A stretch of 33,924 bases of DNA from an uncultured Clostridia bacterium (lineage in GTDB: Bacteria; Bacillota; Clostridia; TANB77; CAG-508). The stretch is from assembly GCA_944386685.1 (NCBI GenBank), contig CALXCA010000022.1:1-33924 (forward strand). Reading direction: 5' to 3'. The notes beneath the pieces are model-generated. The model was not told the origin of the DNA and searched no databases. It saw only the letters and a list, made by a program, of their open reading frames with translations. Positions 23,407-31,171 of the stretch are shown in pieces; the first letter of the stretch is position 1; each line of letters begins with the position of its first letter. A program made the position numbers and the translations under genes.

Positions 23407-23480
23407 ACATTTAAAAGCCTATTTTAAGTAATTCAAATAAATTAAACGATAAAAAAATTACCAATAAAATAAAAAAAGCC

Positions 23481-23534
23481 TTAAAATCGATTTTAAAAAT
23501 TAGTAAGAGATTATATTTTTTAGGTATAATCTCT
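23481..23534. repeat. Two palindromes before the replication gene
   Basis: TTAAAATCGATTTTAA at 23481-23496 is a perfect 16-bp palindrome. A perfect 10-bp stem follows: AGAGATTATA (23506-23515) with TATAATCTCT (23525-23534). There is no T tract. The 200-bp gap before the rep gene otherwise holds nothing clear. Confidence 0.55.
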
Positions 23535-23611
23535 ATTAATTTTGAAAGTAAAATTATTAAAAAATAATAGGTAGGAGTTATTTATTAAGTTAAAAAAAGG
23601 AGTAAACTATT

Positions 23612-24436
23612 ATGGAAAACAATTTACCAAGTAGTTATTATGCAATAATACCAGCATATATTAGGTACAATAAAGAATTAAAATTTGCAGAAAGGTTAAT
23701 GTATGGAGAAATAACAGCATTAAGCAATAAAGAAGGATATTGTTTTGCAAGTAACAGATATTTTGCTGATTTATATGGAGTAAGTCAAAGCACAATATCA
23801 AGATGGATTTCACATTTAGCAGAATTGGGAAGTTTACACGTAGAGATAATAAGAAATGATAAAAAAGAAATTGTTGAAAGAAGAATTTATGTTGTAGATA
23901 ACCCCTATATGCAAAATAATCAATACCCCTATGTGCAAAATAGTACATACCCTATATGCAGAAAGAGCAAAGATAATATTATAAATAATAATATGTTAGA
24001 TAGTTTTTTTAATTATATTATAAATAAAGAAAAGAAAATTCCAAAAGAATTTGAAAATTTAGAATCACAGATATTGGAGGTATTAGAAAATTATGAAATG
24101 ATTTTTACAGAAGAAATACTAAAATATATGAGAACGGAAAATATTGAGAAAGTAAAAGTGATAAGTTATTCATTAGCATTAACAGTAAAAGAAAACGTGA
24201 GCCATTTATTATATAAAATGAATAGAGAACAGATAATTAGTCTTTATGATGAATGTAAATTACGAGAATCACAAAATAAAGATACAGATAATGAAATTAT
24301 TAATTTTACAAATTATTATTATAAAAGTTTAAAAGGTCAACTTCTAAGGGGCAAGAGCCCCTCTTTTTTTATGCCTAAAAATAAGTTAGAAGAAAATAAA
24401 TCATCTGAAGAAGATGAAGAAGGAGAGGAATTATAA
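23612..24436 (+). CDS. Replication initiator-like protein with winged-helix N-terminus
   Basis: This 274-residue protein has AAAGGAG upstream. Residues about 5-90 match the helix-turn-helix of phage and ICE replication initiators: SSYYAIIPAYIRYNKELK, LMYGEITALSNKEGYC, and FADLYGVSQSTISRWI as the DNA-reading helix. Residues 97-117 are a short repeated linker (NPYMQ, YPYVQ, YPICR) encoded by DNA iterons. The C-terminal half is helical and acidic, as in DnaD-like helicase loaders. It probably opens the element's own origin, which is likely the iteron block in its gene. It is the first gene of the element. Confidence 0.75.
   Translation: MENNLPSSYYAIIPAYIRYNKELKFAERLMYGEITALSNKEGYCFASNRYFADLYGVSQSTISRWISHLAELGSLHVEIIRNDKKEIVERRIYVVDNPYMQNNQYPYVQNSTYPICRKSKDNIINNNMLDSFFNYIINKEKKIPKEFENLESQILEVLENYEMIFTEEILKYMRTENIEKVKVISYSLALTVKENVSHLLYKMNREQIISLYDECKLRESQNKDTDNEIINFTNYYYKSLKGQLLRGKSPSFFMPKNKLEENKSSEEDEEGEEL
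23901..23964 (+). repeat. 24-bp iterons inside the initiator gene, probable origin
   Basis: Units start at 23901, 23925 and 23949 and share ACCCCTATATGCAAAATA. The third unit lacks one C, which changes the encoded residues (PYMQ to PICR) while the DNA word CCTATATGCA is kept. This favours selection on DNA, as for initiator binding sites. Confidence 0.7.
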
Positions 24437-24438
24437 AT

Positions 24439-24711
24439 ATGAGATATGTAAGATTTAATTTTATAGATGAAACATTTGGAGAAGAAGTAGAGTGTTTACT
24501 TATTTGGGATGATGAAGAATTTATCATTGTTACATTAGACGAAGAAGAAATAAAAATAAAGAAATATAAAGATATGCAAGAGTTACTTGTAGAATTTTTG
24601 ACAAATAAAAATGAACTAGAGTTTTTAAGAAGTTTAACTATAGAACAGGAAAAAGATATAGATGAATTGGAGGAAAAAATAAAATGGATGGAAAACAAAG
24701 AAAAACACTAA
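24439..24711 (+). CDS. Small acidic hypothetical protein
   Basis: This 90-residue protein lies 2 bp after the initiator gene. It is strongly acidic (many Asp-Asp and Glu-Glu pairs). The N-terminal 60 residues are predicted beta-rich, and the last 30 form a helix with heptad-like spacing (SLTIEQEKDIDELEEKIKWM). It overlaps the next gene by 28 bp. Family and function are unknown. Charge and size would suit a DNA mimic, but nothing in the sequence proves it. Confidence 0.55.
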   Translation: MRYVRFNFIDETFGEEVECLLIWDDEEFIIVTLDEEEIKIKKYKDMQELLVEFLTNKNELEFLRSLTIEQEKDIDELEEKIKWMENKEKH

Positions 24712-25061
24712 AATTTAAAGGAGAAAATTTATTTATAGAAGTTTCACAATATAGAAGTAATGGAAGAATAGCAATTTTATCATATACAGAAGAAGAACCA
24801 TATTCAGACATAACTATTAATTTGCCAGGAATGTGCTTAGATGAAGATGAGGGTGCTATTAATTCATTAGCAAAAAGTTGTGGACTGGAAAAAGCATTAA
24901 TAAAAAATGGAATTATCAAAGAAGTATATGGAACAGCAAGATATAATATGGGAACTTATGACATTGTTGCTTTTGATATAGAGGAACTAAGAAAATATGA
25001 TCCAGAAGGTATTAAAAAACTTGAAGAAAGTTTAGAACAAGATGAGGAAGAAATGGAATAA
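24684..25061 (+). CDS. DUF4313-like ICE protein
   Basis: This 125-residue protein starts within the previous gene, with TTGGAGG upstream. It resembles the DUF4313 family of ICE-borne proteins: a strand with NGRIAILSYTEEEPYSDITI, then LPGMCLDEDEGAI, then IKNGIIKEVYGTARY and an end with YDIVAFDIEEL. The function of the family is unknown. The C-terminus is acidic. It belongs to the element's early operon. Confidence 0.6.
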   Translation: MDGKQRKTLKFKGENLFIEVSQYRSNGRIAILSYTEEEPYSDITINLPGMCLDEDEGAINSLAKSCGLEKALIKNGIIKEVYGTARYNMGTYDIVAFDIEELRKYDPEGIKKLEESLEQDEEEME

Positions 25062-25083
25062 AAATAATAAAGGAGTTTAAGAT

Positions 25084-25230
25084 ATGTGTAAGGTTCTGAA
25101 ACATATTGTGAAATTAAATAGAGTAAGATTATGGGAGAAACTTTTGCAATGGCAAAGAGATTCTCCTTTTCATTTTAAAGTGAATTTAACTATATATGAT
25201 TTAGAAAGAAGATTTACAAAAGAAAATTAA
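25084..25230 (+). CDS. Short hypothetical protein (48 residues)
   Basis: The ATG at 25084 follows AAAGGAG, and the frame ends at TAA 25228-25230. The product is basic with helical stretches (KHIVKLNRVRLWEKLLQW) and no recognised motif. It fills the gap between the DUF4313-like and MT-A70 genes with normal operon spacing, which supports it being real. Confidence 0.5.
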   Translation: MCKVLKHIVKLNRVRLWEKLLQWQRDSPFHFKVNLTIYDLERRFTKEN

Positions 25231-25248
25231 TAAAGGAGTACACGAAAG

Positions 25249-25797
25249 ATGAAAGTTGATATATACAATACAGATAAAAAATATAGCATAATTTATGCTG
25301 ATCCGCCCTGGCATTATAGAACTTGGAGAGATGGAAATGGAACAGCAAATAGACATTATCCAACAATGAAAATAGAAGAAATAGTTGCAATGAAAGACAC
25401 AATCCAGAAAATATCTGAAAAAGACTGTGTTCTTTTTTTATGGGTTACTTTTCCTTGTCTATTAGAGGGAATTAAAACAATTAAAGAATGGGGATTTAAG
25501 TATAAGACTTGTGGATTTACTTGGGTAAAAAGAAATAAAGTAAGTGATACCTGGTTTTTTGGACTAGGACATTGGACCAGAGCTAATGCAGAAATATGTT
25601 TAATTGCAACACGAGGACATATAAAAAGAATTTCTAATAAAGTTTCACAAGTAGTAGACACACATATTCAAGAACATAGTAAAAAGCCAGATATTGTACG
25701 AGATAGAATTGTAGAACTTATTGGAGATTTACCTCGCATTGAACTTTTTGCAAGACAAACTGCAGAAGGTTGGGATTGTTGGGGAAATGAAGTTTAA
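25249..25797 (+). CDS. MT-A70-family adenine methyltransferase
   Basis: This 182-residue protein has the catalytic DPPW at residues 18-21 (YADPPWHYRTW) and the family features VLFLWVTFP, TCGFTWVKRN, GHWTRANAEICLIATRG, and IVELIGDLPRIELFARQ with WDCWGNE at the end. MT-A70 enzymes in phages and ICEs methylate adenine N6 in DNA. It is the first of three methyltransferase genes in a row; no endonuclease accompanies it. Host-independent protection of the element against restriction during transfer is the likely use. Confidence 0.92.
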   Translation: MKVDIYNTDKKYSIIYADPPWHYRTWRDGNGTANRHYPTMKIEEIVAMKDTIQKISEKDCVLFLWVTFPCLLEGIKTIKEWGFKYKTCGFTWVKRNKVSDTWFFGLGHWTRANAEICLIATRGHIKRISNKVSQVVDTHIQEHSKKPDIVRDRIVELIGDLPRIELFARQTAEGWDCWGNEV

Positions 25798-25823
25798 AAC
25801 AAAAGAAAAGGAGATATATACAA

Positions 25824-27311
25824 ATGATAAGATTATTAAGTTTATTTACAGGAATTGGGGCATTTGAAAAAGCACTAAGAAATTTGAATATACCTTATGA
25901 ATTAGTAGGATTTAGTGAAATAGATAAATTCGCAATAAAATCGTATTGTGCAATTCATAATGCAGACGAAAACAAGAATTTAGGTGATGTGAAAAATATT
26001 AGCACTAAGAACTTAAAAGAAATAGATTTTATGACTTGGGGATTTCCTTGCCAAGATGTTAGTATTGCAGGACATTTAAAAGGAATAGAAAAAGGCAAAA
26101 CAAGAAGTGGTCTATATTTTGAAGGGTATAGAATATTAAAAGATGTAAAACCAAAAATAAGCATTATAGAAAATGTAAAAAATCTAACAAGTAAAAGATT
26201 TAGAGAAAAGTTTGCAATGATATTAAAAGACATAGAAGATGTAGGATATAATAACTACTGGAGAGTGCTAAATTCAAAAGATTATGGTGTTCCACAGAAT
26301 AGAGAAAGGGTATTTGTAGTATCTATTAGAAAAGATATTGACAAATGCTCTTTTAATTTTCCAGATAAACAATTTTTAGAAATAAGATTAAAAGATTTAT
26401 TAGAAGATAATGTAGAAGATAAATATTACTTATCAGACAAGGCAATAGGTAGATTAATAAGACATTCCAATAGAGTAATAAGAAAACAAGAAAATCCAAA
26501 TATAAGTGGTTGTTTAGTTGCTGGTTACTTTAAAATGGGAGGAAGGGATCAGCAATACATAAGAGATAATGTAAATAGAATTGCAGGAATATTTGATGAA
26601 GAAAATAAAAGACATCAAGCAGGAAGTATTTATGATAAAAATGGAATAGCACCTACTCTAACAAGAGCAAGTGGAGGACATGTTCAGCCACATATTTTAG
26701 TAAATGAGGGAACTAAAAAAGGTTATACAGAAGCATACGATGGAGATTCTATTAATGTTTCTTACCCAAACAATGTAAAAAAAAGAGGTAGAGTAGGAAA
26801 TCAAGTATCACAAACAATACTTGCAAGTAATGTAAATATGGCAACAGTAGAGAAAACAGATAAATTATTATGCTTAAATAATCAAGATGGAAAAACAAGT
26901 ATTCAAAATAGAATTTATAACACAAAAGGAATAATGCCAACAGTTACAGCTGGTAATTTTAAATCTAATATTGCAGAAGAAACAAACAATATGATGTTTA
27001 ATCCTTATAATAATAAAACAATAGAAAATATTGCACCTACACAAACTAGAAATTGTGGAAATATAAATTCAAGTGCAGCAGTTTTAGTAACAGAAGATGG
27101 AAAACATTGTTTTAGAATTAGAAAACTAACACCAAAAGAATGTTGGAGGCTTATGGGATTTTCAGATGAAGATTTTGAAAAAGCAAAAGCAGTACCAATG
27201 TCGGATACACAATTATATAGACAGGCTGGAAACTCTATAGTTGTGAATGTATTAATGGGAATATTTAAAGAATTAATATTTGGAGATTGTATAAATGATA
27301 AATTTATATAA
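25824..27311 (+). CDS. dcm: DNA cytosine-5 methyltransferase
   Basis: This 495-residue protein contains the C5-methyltransferase motifs in order: I (LSLFTGIGAFEKAL, 5-18), IV with the catalytic Cys (GFPCQDVSIAG, 73-83), VI (IENVKNL, 115-121), VIII (PQNRERVFVV, 157-166) and X (QAGNSIVVNV near 470). Between VIII and X lies a long target-recognition region. It includes three related blocks (GIAPTLTRASGGH, GIMPTVTAGN, NIAPTQTRNCGN), suggesting internal duplication. It overlaps the next methyltransferase by 17 bp. The recognition sequence cannot be predicted. Confidence 0.93.
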   Translation: MIRLLSLFTGIGAFEKALRNLNIPYELVGFSEIDKFAIKSYCAIHNADENKNLGDVKNISTKNLKEIDFMTWGFPCQDVSIAGHLKGIEKGKTRSGLYFEGYRILKDVKPKISIIENVKNLTSKRFREKFAMILKDIEDVGYNNYWRVLNSKDYGVPQNRERVFVVSIRKDIDKCSFNFPDKQFLEIRLKDLLEDNVEDKYYLSDKAIGRLIRHSNRVIRKQENPNISGCLVAGYFKMGGRDQQYIRDNVNRIAGIFDEENKRHQAGSIYDKNGIAPTLTRASGGHVQPHILVNEGTKKGYTEAYDGDSINVSYPNNVKKRGRVGNQVSQTILASNVNMATVEKTDKLLCLNNQDGKTSIQNRIYNTKGIMPTVTAGNFKSNIAEETNNMMFNPYNNKTIENIAPTQTRNCGNINSSAAVLVTEDGKHCFRIRKLTPKECWRLMGFSDEDFEKAKAVPMSDTQLYRQAGNSIVVNVLMGIFKELIFGDCINDKFI

Positions 27312-28023
27312 TGCCGATTGTTTAGAAAAAATGAAAGAAATTCCAGCCAAGAGTATAGATATGATTTTATGTGATCCACCATACGGACTAACAAGGTGTA
27401 AATGGGACAAAAAGATAGACTTAAAACAAATGTGGGAACAATACGAACGAATCATAAAAGATAATGGTGTAATATGTTTATTTGCACAAACTAAATTTTA
27501 TTATGAACTAATTAAAAGCAATGAGAAACTGTTTAGGTATGATTTAATTTGGGATAAAGTTTTAGTTACAGGCTTTTTAAATGCAAATAGGCAACCACTT
27601 AGGAGGCACGAGCAAATTGCTATTTTTTACAAAAAGCAACCAAAATATAAGCCACAAATGGGGAAAGGTAAACCATTGCATGGAAAAGGAAATATAAAAT
27701 TAGAAAAAATAAAAAAGAATAATGTATATGATAATTTTCATGCTACACCAGATTTAAGAAAAGGTAGTACAGAAAAGTATCCTACGAGCATATTAAAATT
27801 TCAAAAATTACATTCAAGTCAAATGGTATATCCAACGGAAAAACCTATAGAATTGTTAGAATATTTGATTAAGACTTATACAGATGAAAATGATTTAATA
27901 CTTGATAATTGTATGGGGTCAGGTACAACAGGACTTGCTTGTAAAAATACTAATCGAAATTTTATTGGTATAGAAATAGATGAAAAAGCATTTGAAATTG
28001 CTAAAAAAAGATTAGAAATGTAA
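27295..28023 (+). CDS. DNA N6-adenine or N4-cytosine methyltransferase
   Basis: This 242-residue protein starts inside the end of the cytosine methyltransferase gene. DPPY (27-30, LCDPPYGLTRCKWD) comes first. The AdoMet-binding motif, LDNCMGSGTTGLA, follows near 204-216, with FIGIEIDE after it. This order is the beta class of DNA amino-methyltransferases. The TEKPIELLEYLIKTY block is typical as well. Members are often solitary in phages and ICEs. It completes a tandem of three methyltransferases. Confidence 0.92.
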   Translation: MINLYNADCLEKMKEIPAKSIDMILCDPPYGLTRCKWDKKIDLKQMWEQYERIIKDNGVICLFAQTKFYYELIKSNEKLFRYDLIWDKVLVTGFLNANRQPLRRHEQIAIFYKKQPKYKPQMGKGKPLHGKGNIKLEKIKKNNVYDNFHATPDLRKGSTEKYPTSILKFQKLHSSQMVYPTEKPIELLEYLIKTYTDENDLILDNCMGSGTTGLACKNTNRNFIGIEIDEKAFEIAKKRLEM

Positions 28024-28036
28024 AGGAGATTCCATT

Positions 28037-28600
28037 ATGCAAAATTCAGAAAAAGAAACATATAAAGATTATTTAGTAAGAAAGGTAACAGAAGAAATAA
28101 GCAATGTATTTAAACAGAAAATGGATGAAACAAAAAAAGAGTTACTTGAAATAAATTATAAAGTTAGTTTAGAAAATACAGAAGAAATACTAAAAAATTA
28201 CAAGAAGCTAAAAGACCATATAACTTTAACAAAACAAGAAAAAGATGAATTATTGGGAGTAACAAAAGAATATCAAGATAAACAAATAGAAAGTATTATG
28301 ACAGGACTATTTTCAGAGGATGAATTGTATTTAGAAAGTTTATTAAAAAGTAGATGTAAAACTAAAATGTTTATGGATTTTATAGATGGAATATTAGAAG
28401 GATATTTAAAAAATAAAAGTAATGACAAAATAGAAATTAGAAAAAGGAATATATTAAAACATTTATATATTGATGGTATGAAACAATCAGAATTTATTTA
28501 TAAATATTACGAGGTAGATAGAACTTTTTATTCAGATAAGGATAGATTAATAAAGGATCTAGCACCTTATTTTTTTGGCATAAAAGGAATCAATATATAG
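28037..28600 (+). CDS. Hypothetical helical protein, possible regulator
   Basis: This 187-residue protein follows the methyltransferases by 13 bp with AAAGGAG. It is helical and charged. The last 50 residues (IEIRKRNILKHLYIDG, QSEFIYKYYEVDRTFYSDKD) have the spacing of a sigma-region-4-like helix-turn-helix as in late regulators of phages. No named family is certain. It ends 17 bp before the left inverted repeat, so it closes the first transcription unit of the element. Confidence 0.5.
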   Translation: MQNSEKETYKDYLVRKVTEEISNVFKQKMDETKKELLEINYKVSLENTEEILKNYKKLKDHITLTKQEKDELLGVTKEYQDKQIESIMTGLFSEDELYLESLLKSRCKTKMFMDFIDGILEGYLKNKSNDKIEIRKRNILKHLYIDGMKQSEFIYKYYEVDRTFYSDKDRLIKDLAPYFFGIKGINI

Positions 28601-28617
28601 AATTAAGAGTTTATTAC

Positions 28618-28730
28618 AAAATTTCTAAAAGGCAGGAAAGAGATACAGAGTGTATCTCGTAAACACATAGAAAAACAAGTTTTCTAGCACTCTGCAAATG
28701 GCAAAAATATACAGAGAAAATGCAGAGAAT
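28618..28730. repeat. Left inverted repeat flanking the parB-like gene
   Basis: 28618-28687 matches the reverse complement of 30172-30240 with two mismatches and one gap; weaker similarity extends to about 28730. Inside it lies the palindrome GAGATACA-GAG-TGTATCTC (28640-28658) and a second hairpin TAGAAAA/TTTTCTA. About 1.5 kb lies between the two copies. Confidence 0.9.
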
Positions 28731-28793
28731 TAGAAATAGGGAAGTATTGAAATTTCAACAAAAGATTAAGATTATCAATGGAGGAATATGCCT

Positions 28794-28982
28794 ATGGGAA
28801 GAAAAAATAGAAGGAAAAGACCAAATATAACTAAGCACTTATGTATTTATGGACGACTGTCAAGAAAAAGTAATTCAGTTGCCTATTGTAAATTACATAA
28901 GTGCTTTTTAGAACCAAAAGATATAGCAGAAAAGAAATGCAATTACAAAAGATGCATGCATAAACAAGAACTACAAAAGTAA
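28794..28982 (+). CDS. Small Cys/His-rich protein, possible zinc binding
   Basis: The ATG at 28794 lies 9 bp after GGAGG (28780-28784); an ATG at 28788 is too close to that site. The 62-residue product is basic at the start (GRKNRRKRPN). It has five cysteines and five histidines, spaced as in small zinc-binding proteins: CIYG, YCKLHKCFL, KCNYKRCMH. Similar short proteins precede ParB-like genes in other ICEs, by memory. It may bind DNA. It lies inside the inverted repeats with parB. Confidence 0.55.
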   Translation: MGRKNRRKRPNITKHLCIYGRLSRKSNSVAYCKLHKCFLEPKDIAEKKCNYKRCMHKQELQK

Positions 28983-28997
28983 AGGAGAAATGAAAAT

Positions 28998-30119
28998 ATG
29001 GAAACAAATCAGTTATTAATTAATTATTACAAAAAAGAAGAAGTAAAAAAAGCTAAACAAAGAAGGCAAGAAGGTTGCACTTTAAAAGAAATTATTAGAT
29101 TAGCAAATAAAGAATATATTTCAATAGAAGAAATAAAACAAGCGTTAGGTATAGATGAAGATGAAATAGAAGAACATCAAGAAGTAGAACAAGAAGAACA
29201 CAAAGTTGATGAATATGATGAAATAGTTGAAGATAATATAGAAAACAATGAACAAGAAAATAATGTTAAAGTTGTTATGATAGCAGAAGAAAAATTAGAA
29301 GATTATCCAAACCAACCTTTTAAACTATATAGTGATGATAAAAAGAGAGAAATGATAGAAAGCATTAAAATAAATGGAATTATGCAACCTCTTATAGTTA
29401 GACCAATAGGAGAAAATAAATATCAAATACTTGCAGGACATAATCGTAGAAACTGTGCAAAAGAAATTGGTTTAACAGAATTACCTTGTATTATAAAAGA
29501 AAATCTAACAGATGATGAAGCAAAAATTTATTTAATAGATACAAATTTATGCACAAGAGATAATATTTCTCCAATGGAAAGAGCCAGAGCTTATAGAATT
29601 AAATATGATACATATAAAAAAAGAAATATTAAAACCTCTGTATTAGAAGAAGTTAGAAAAGATAATTATGGAATGGCAAAAGCAGCAATGATTAAAGAAG
29701 AAAAATCAAGCAATGGAACAATTCAAAGATATTTAAGATTAACATATTTAATACCAGAATTACAAAGTGCAATAGATAAAGGCAAGATAAAAATTAATAC
29801 AGGTGAAAAAATAAGTTTTTTATCTAAAGAAGAACAACATTATATTGCTGAATTATTAGAAGAAAATATAAAAATATCAGATAGTATAGCTAAAAGAATA
29901 AAGCAAAAATCAGAAAAGTGCAAAATAGAAGATATATATAATAATTTAAGTAAGGAAGAAATAAAAGATATAATAAATAAAAAAGATGAATATATGCAAG
30001 AAGCAATAAAAATTACTTTTTATAAAAATGAAATTGAGAAATATTTTGAAAATAGAAAAACGGAAAGTCAAATAAAGCAATACATATTTGAAAAATTAGA
30101 GAAAGATAGAACATCCTAA
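28998..30119 (+). CDS. ParB/Spo0J-like partition protein
   Basis: This 373-residue protein has AAAGGAG upstream. Residues 10-55 hold a helix-turn-helix-like start, and 53-90 are an acidic linker. Residues about 90-185 are the ParB N-terminal domain: NQPFKLY, NGIMQPLIVRPI, and the GHNRR box at 147-151 (nucleotide-binding arginine patch). Residues about 190-300 are the ParB helix-turn-helix part (SPMERARAYR, SSNGTIQRYLRLTYL). In this family the protein loads at a centromere site and slides as a CTP-dependent clamp. No ParA gene is in view. Its gene is enclosed by inverted repeats that may be its binding sites. Confidence 0.85.
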   Translation: METNQLLINYYKKEEVKKAKQRRQEGCTLKEIIRLANKEYISIEEIKQALGIDEDEIEEHQEVEQEEHKVDEYDEIVEDNIENNEQENNVKVVMIAEEKLEDYPNQPFKLYSDDKKREMIESIKINGIMQPLIVRPIGENKYQILAGHNRRNCAKEIGLTELPCIIKENLTDDEAKIYLIDTNLCTRDNISPMERARAYRIKYDTYKKRNIKTSVLEEVRKDNYGMAKAAMIKEEKSSNGTIQRYLRLTYLIPELQSAIDKGKIKINTGEKISFLSKEEQHYIAELLEENIKISDSIAKRIKQKSEKCKIEDIYNNLSKEEIKDIINKKDEYMQEAIKITFYKNEIEKYFENRKTESQIKQYIFEKLEKDRTS

Positions 30120-30129
30120 GGTTAGTATG

Positions 30130-30240
30130 TTTTCTGTGCTTTCTCTGTATTTTTTTACTGTTTACAGAGGACTAGAAAACTTGTTTTTCTATGTGTTTGT
30201 GAGATACACTCTGTATCTCTTTCCTGCCTTTTGAAATTTT
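30130..30240. repeat. Right inverted repeat flanking the parB-like gene
   Basis: 30172-30240 is the reverse complement of 28618-28687 with two mismatches and one gap, and weaker similarity extends down to about 30130. It contains the same palindrome as the left copy. It begins 10 bp after the parB stop codon. Confidence 0.9.
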
Positions 30241-30276
30241 ATGAAAAGAAAAAATTATATAAGGAGAATTTTATAA

Positions 30277-30678
30277 ATGGAAAATAAGATAGAGATAAAT
30301 AAAATAAAAGTTACAAAAGAGGAACAATTAGATGATTTATATAAAAATAGTGCATTTACATTAGAAGGATTTGATACATCAGCAGAAAATATAAATAAAT
30401 TAATAGAATGGTTTGAAAAATATGGAGGAGTTAATAATCCAGTATCAATATATATTACAAAAGGTTCATTTATGAATGAAAAATATAGTTTAACAAAAGA
30501 TAATGCTTATCCAGAAGATTTAAACATTATAAGTATAAGGCTAGATGATATAAAAGATGTATTTAGAGTAGCAGTTCCAAGATTTGATATTGGTGCAAGA
30601 TGGTTTAGTGATATTGTAGACAATAATAAAGTAAGACAAAATCAAATAGATGGAATTGAAGATGAAGAAGAATTTTAG
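30277..30678 (+). CDS. Hypothetical ICE protein
   Basis: This 133-residue acidic protein starts after AAGGAG, 36 bp past the right inverted repeat. It has a mixed alpha-beta pattern with TLEGFDTSAENINKLIEWF, YITKGSFMNEKYSL and RFDIGARWFSDIV. I do not recognise a family. Its place directly before the relaxosome-type gene and the relaxase suggests a role in DNA processing for transfer. Confidence 0.55.
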   Translation: MENKIEINKIKVTKEEQLDDLYKNSAFTLEGFDTSAENINKLIEWFEKYGGVNNPVSIYITKGSFMNEKYSLTKDNAYPEDLNIISIRLDDIKDVFRVAVPRFDIGARWFSDIVDNNKVRQNQIDGIEDEEEF

Positions 30679-30694
30679 ATGGGAGTAGTTACTT

Positions 30695-31162
30695 ATGAAG
30701 AATAAAGAAGAAACAAAAAAACAAACTAAAAGTGAAAAAATATTTGCAGTAATACCAAAAACTTTAAAAGAAAAAGTATTAAGGTATAAAGCTAAAACGA
30801 ATATGAGCGAAAGTGAAATTGTAAATGTAGCATTAAATGAATTTTTTAAAGTAAAAATGTTAAAAGAAGATGTAGATGATATTACAGAAATAATGGCAAA
30901 AGCAATAGAAAAACAATTAGGGAAAAGATTTGAAAGAACAATAGCATTGCAAGCTAAAAATGCAAAAGCATCATATTCTTCTTTATTCTTACAAGCATAT
31001 TTTTTATCAAAAATATGCGAATCAGAAGATAGTAAAGAATTTATGAAAGAGAAAATAGAATTAGCAAATAAATTAGCTTATTCAGTAGTAAAAAATAAGT
31101 TTTTAGATGAAGATATAAGACAAATGATACCAGATGATTTGAACTTCGATAATATAATGTAG
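30695..31162 (+). CDS. Ribbon-helix-helix relaxosome-type protein
   Basis: This 155-residue protein begins with a basic arm and a ribbon-helix-helix pattern at about 14-52 (KIFAVIPKTLKEKVLRYKAK, then MSESEIVNVALNEFF). The remainder is helical. Proteins of this kind next to a relaxase bind oriT and assist nicking (MobC or relaxosome accessory role). The relaxase follows 9 bp downstream. An oriT was not identified with confidence. Confidence 0.6.
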   Translation: MKNKEETKKQTKSEKIFAVIPKTLKEKVLRYKAKTNMSESEIVNVALNEFFKVKMLKEDVDDITEIMAKAIEKQLGKRFERTIALQAKNAKASYSSLFLQAYFLSKICESEDSKEFMKEKIELANKLAYSVVKNKFLDEDIRQMIPDDLNFDNIM

Positions 31163-31171
31163 GAGAAAGAA

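Noticed and set aside
25249..28023. Complete restriction-modification system
   Set aside because: No endonuclease-like gene lies between or next to the methyltransferases in the window.
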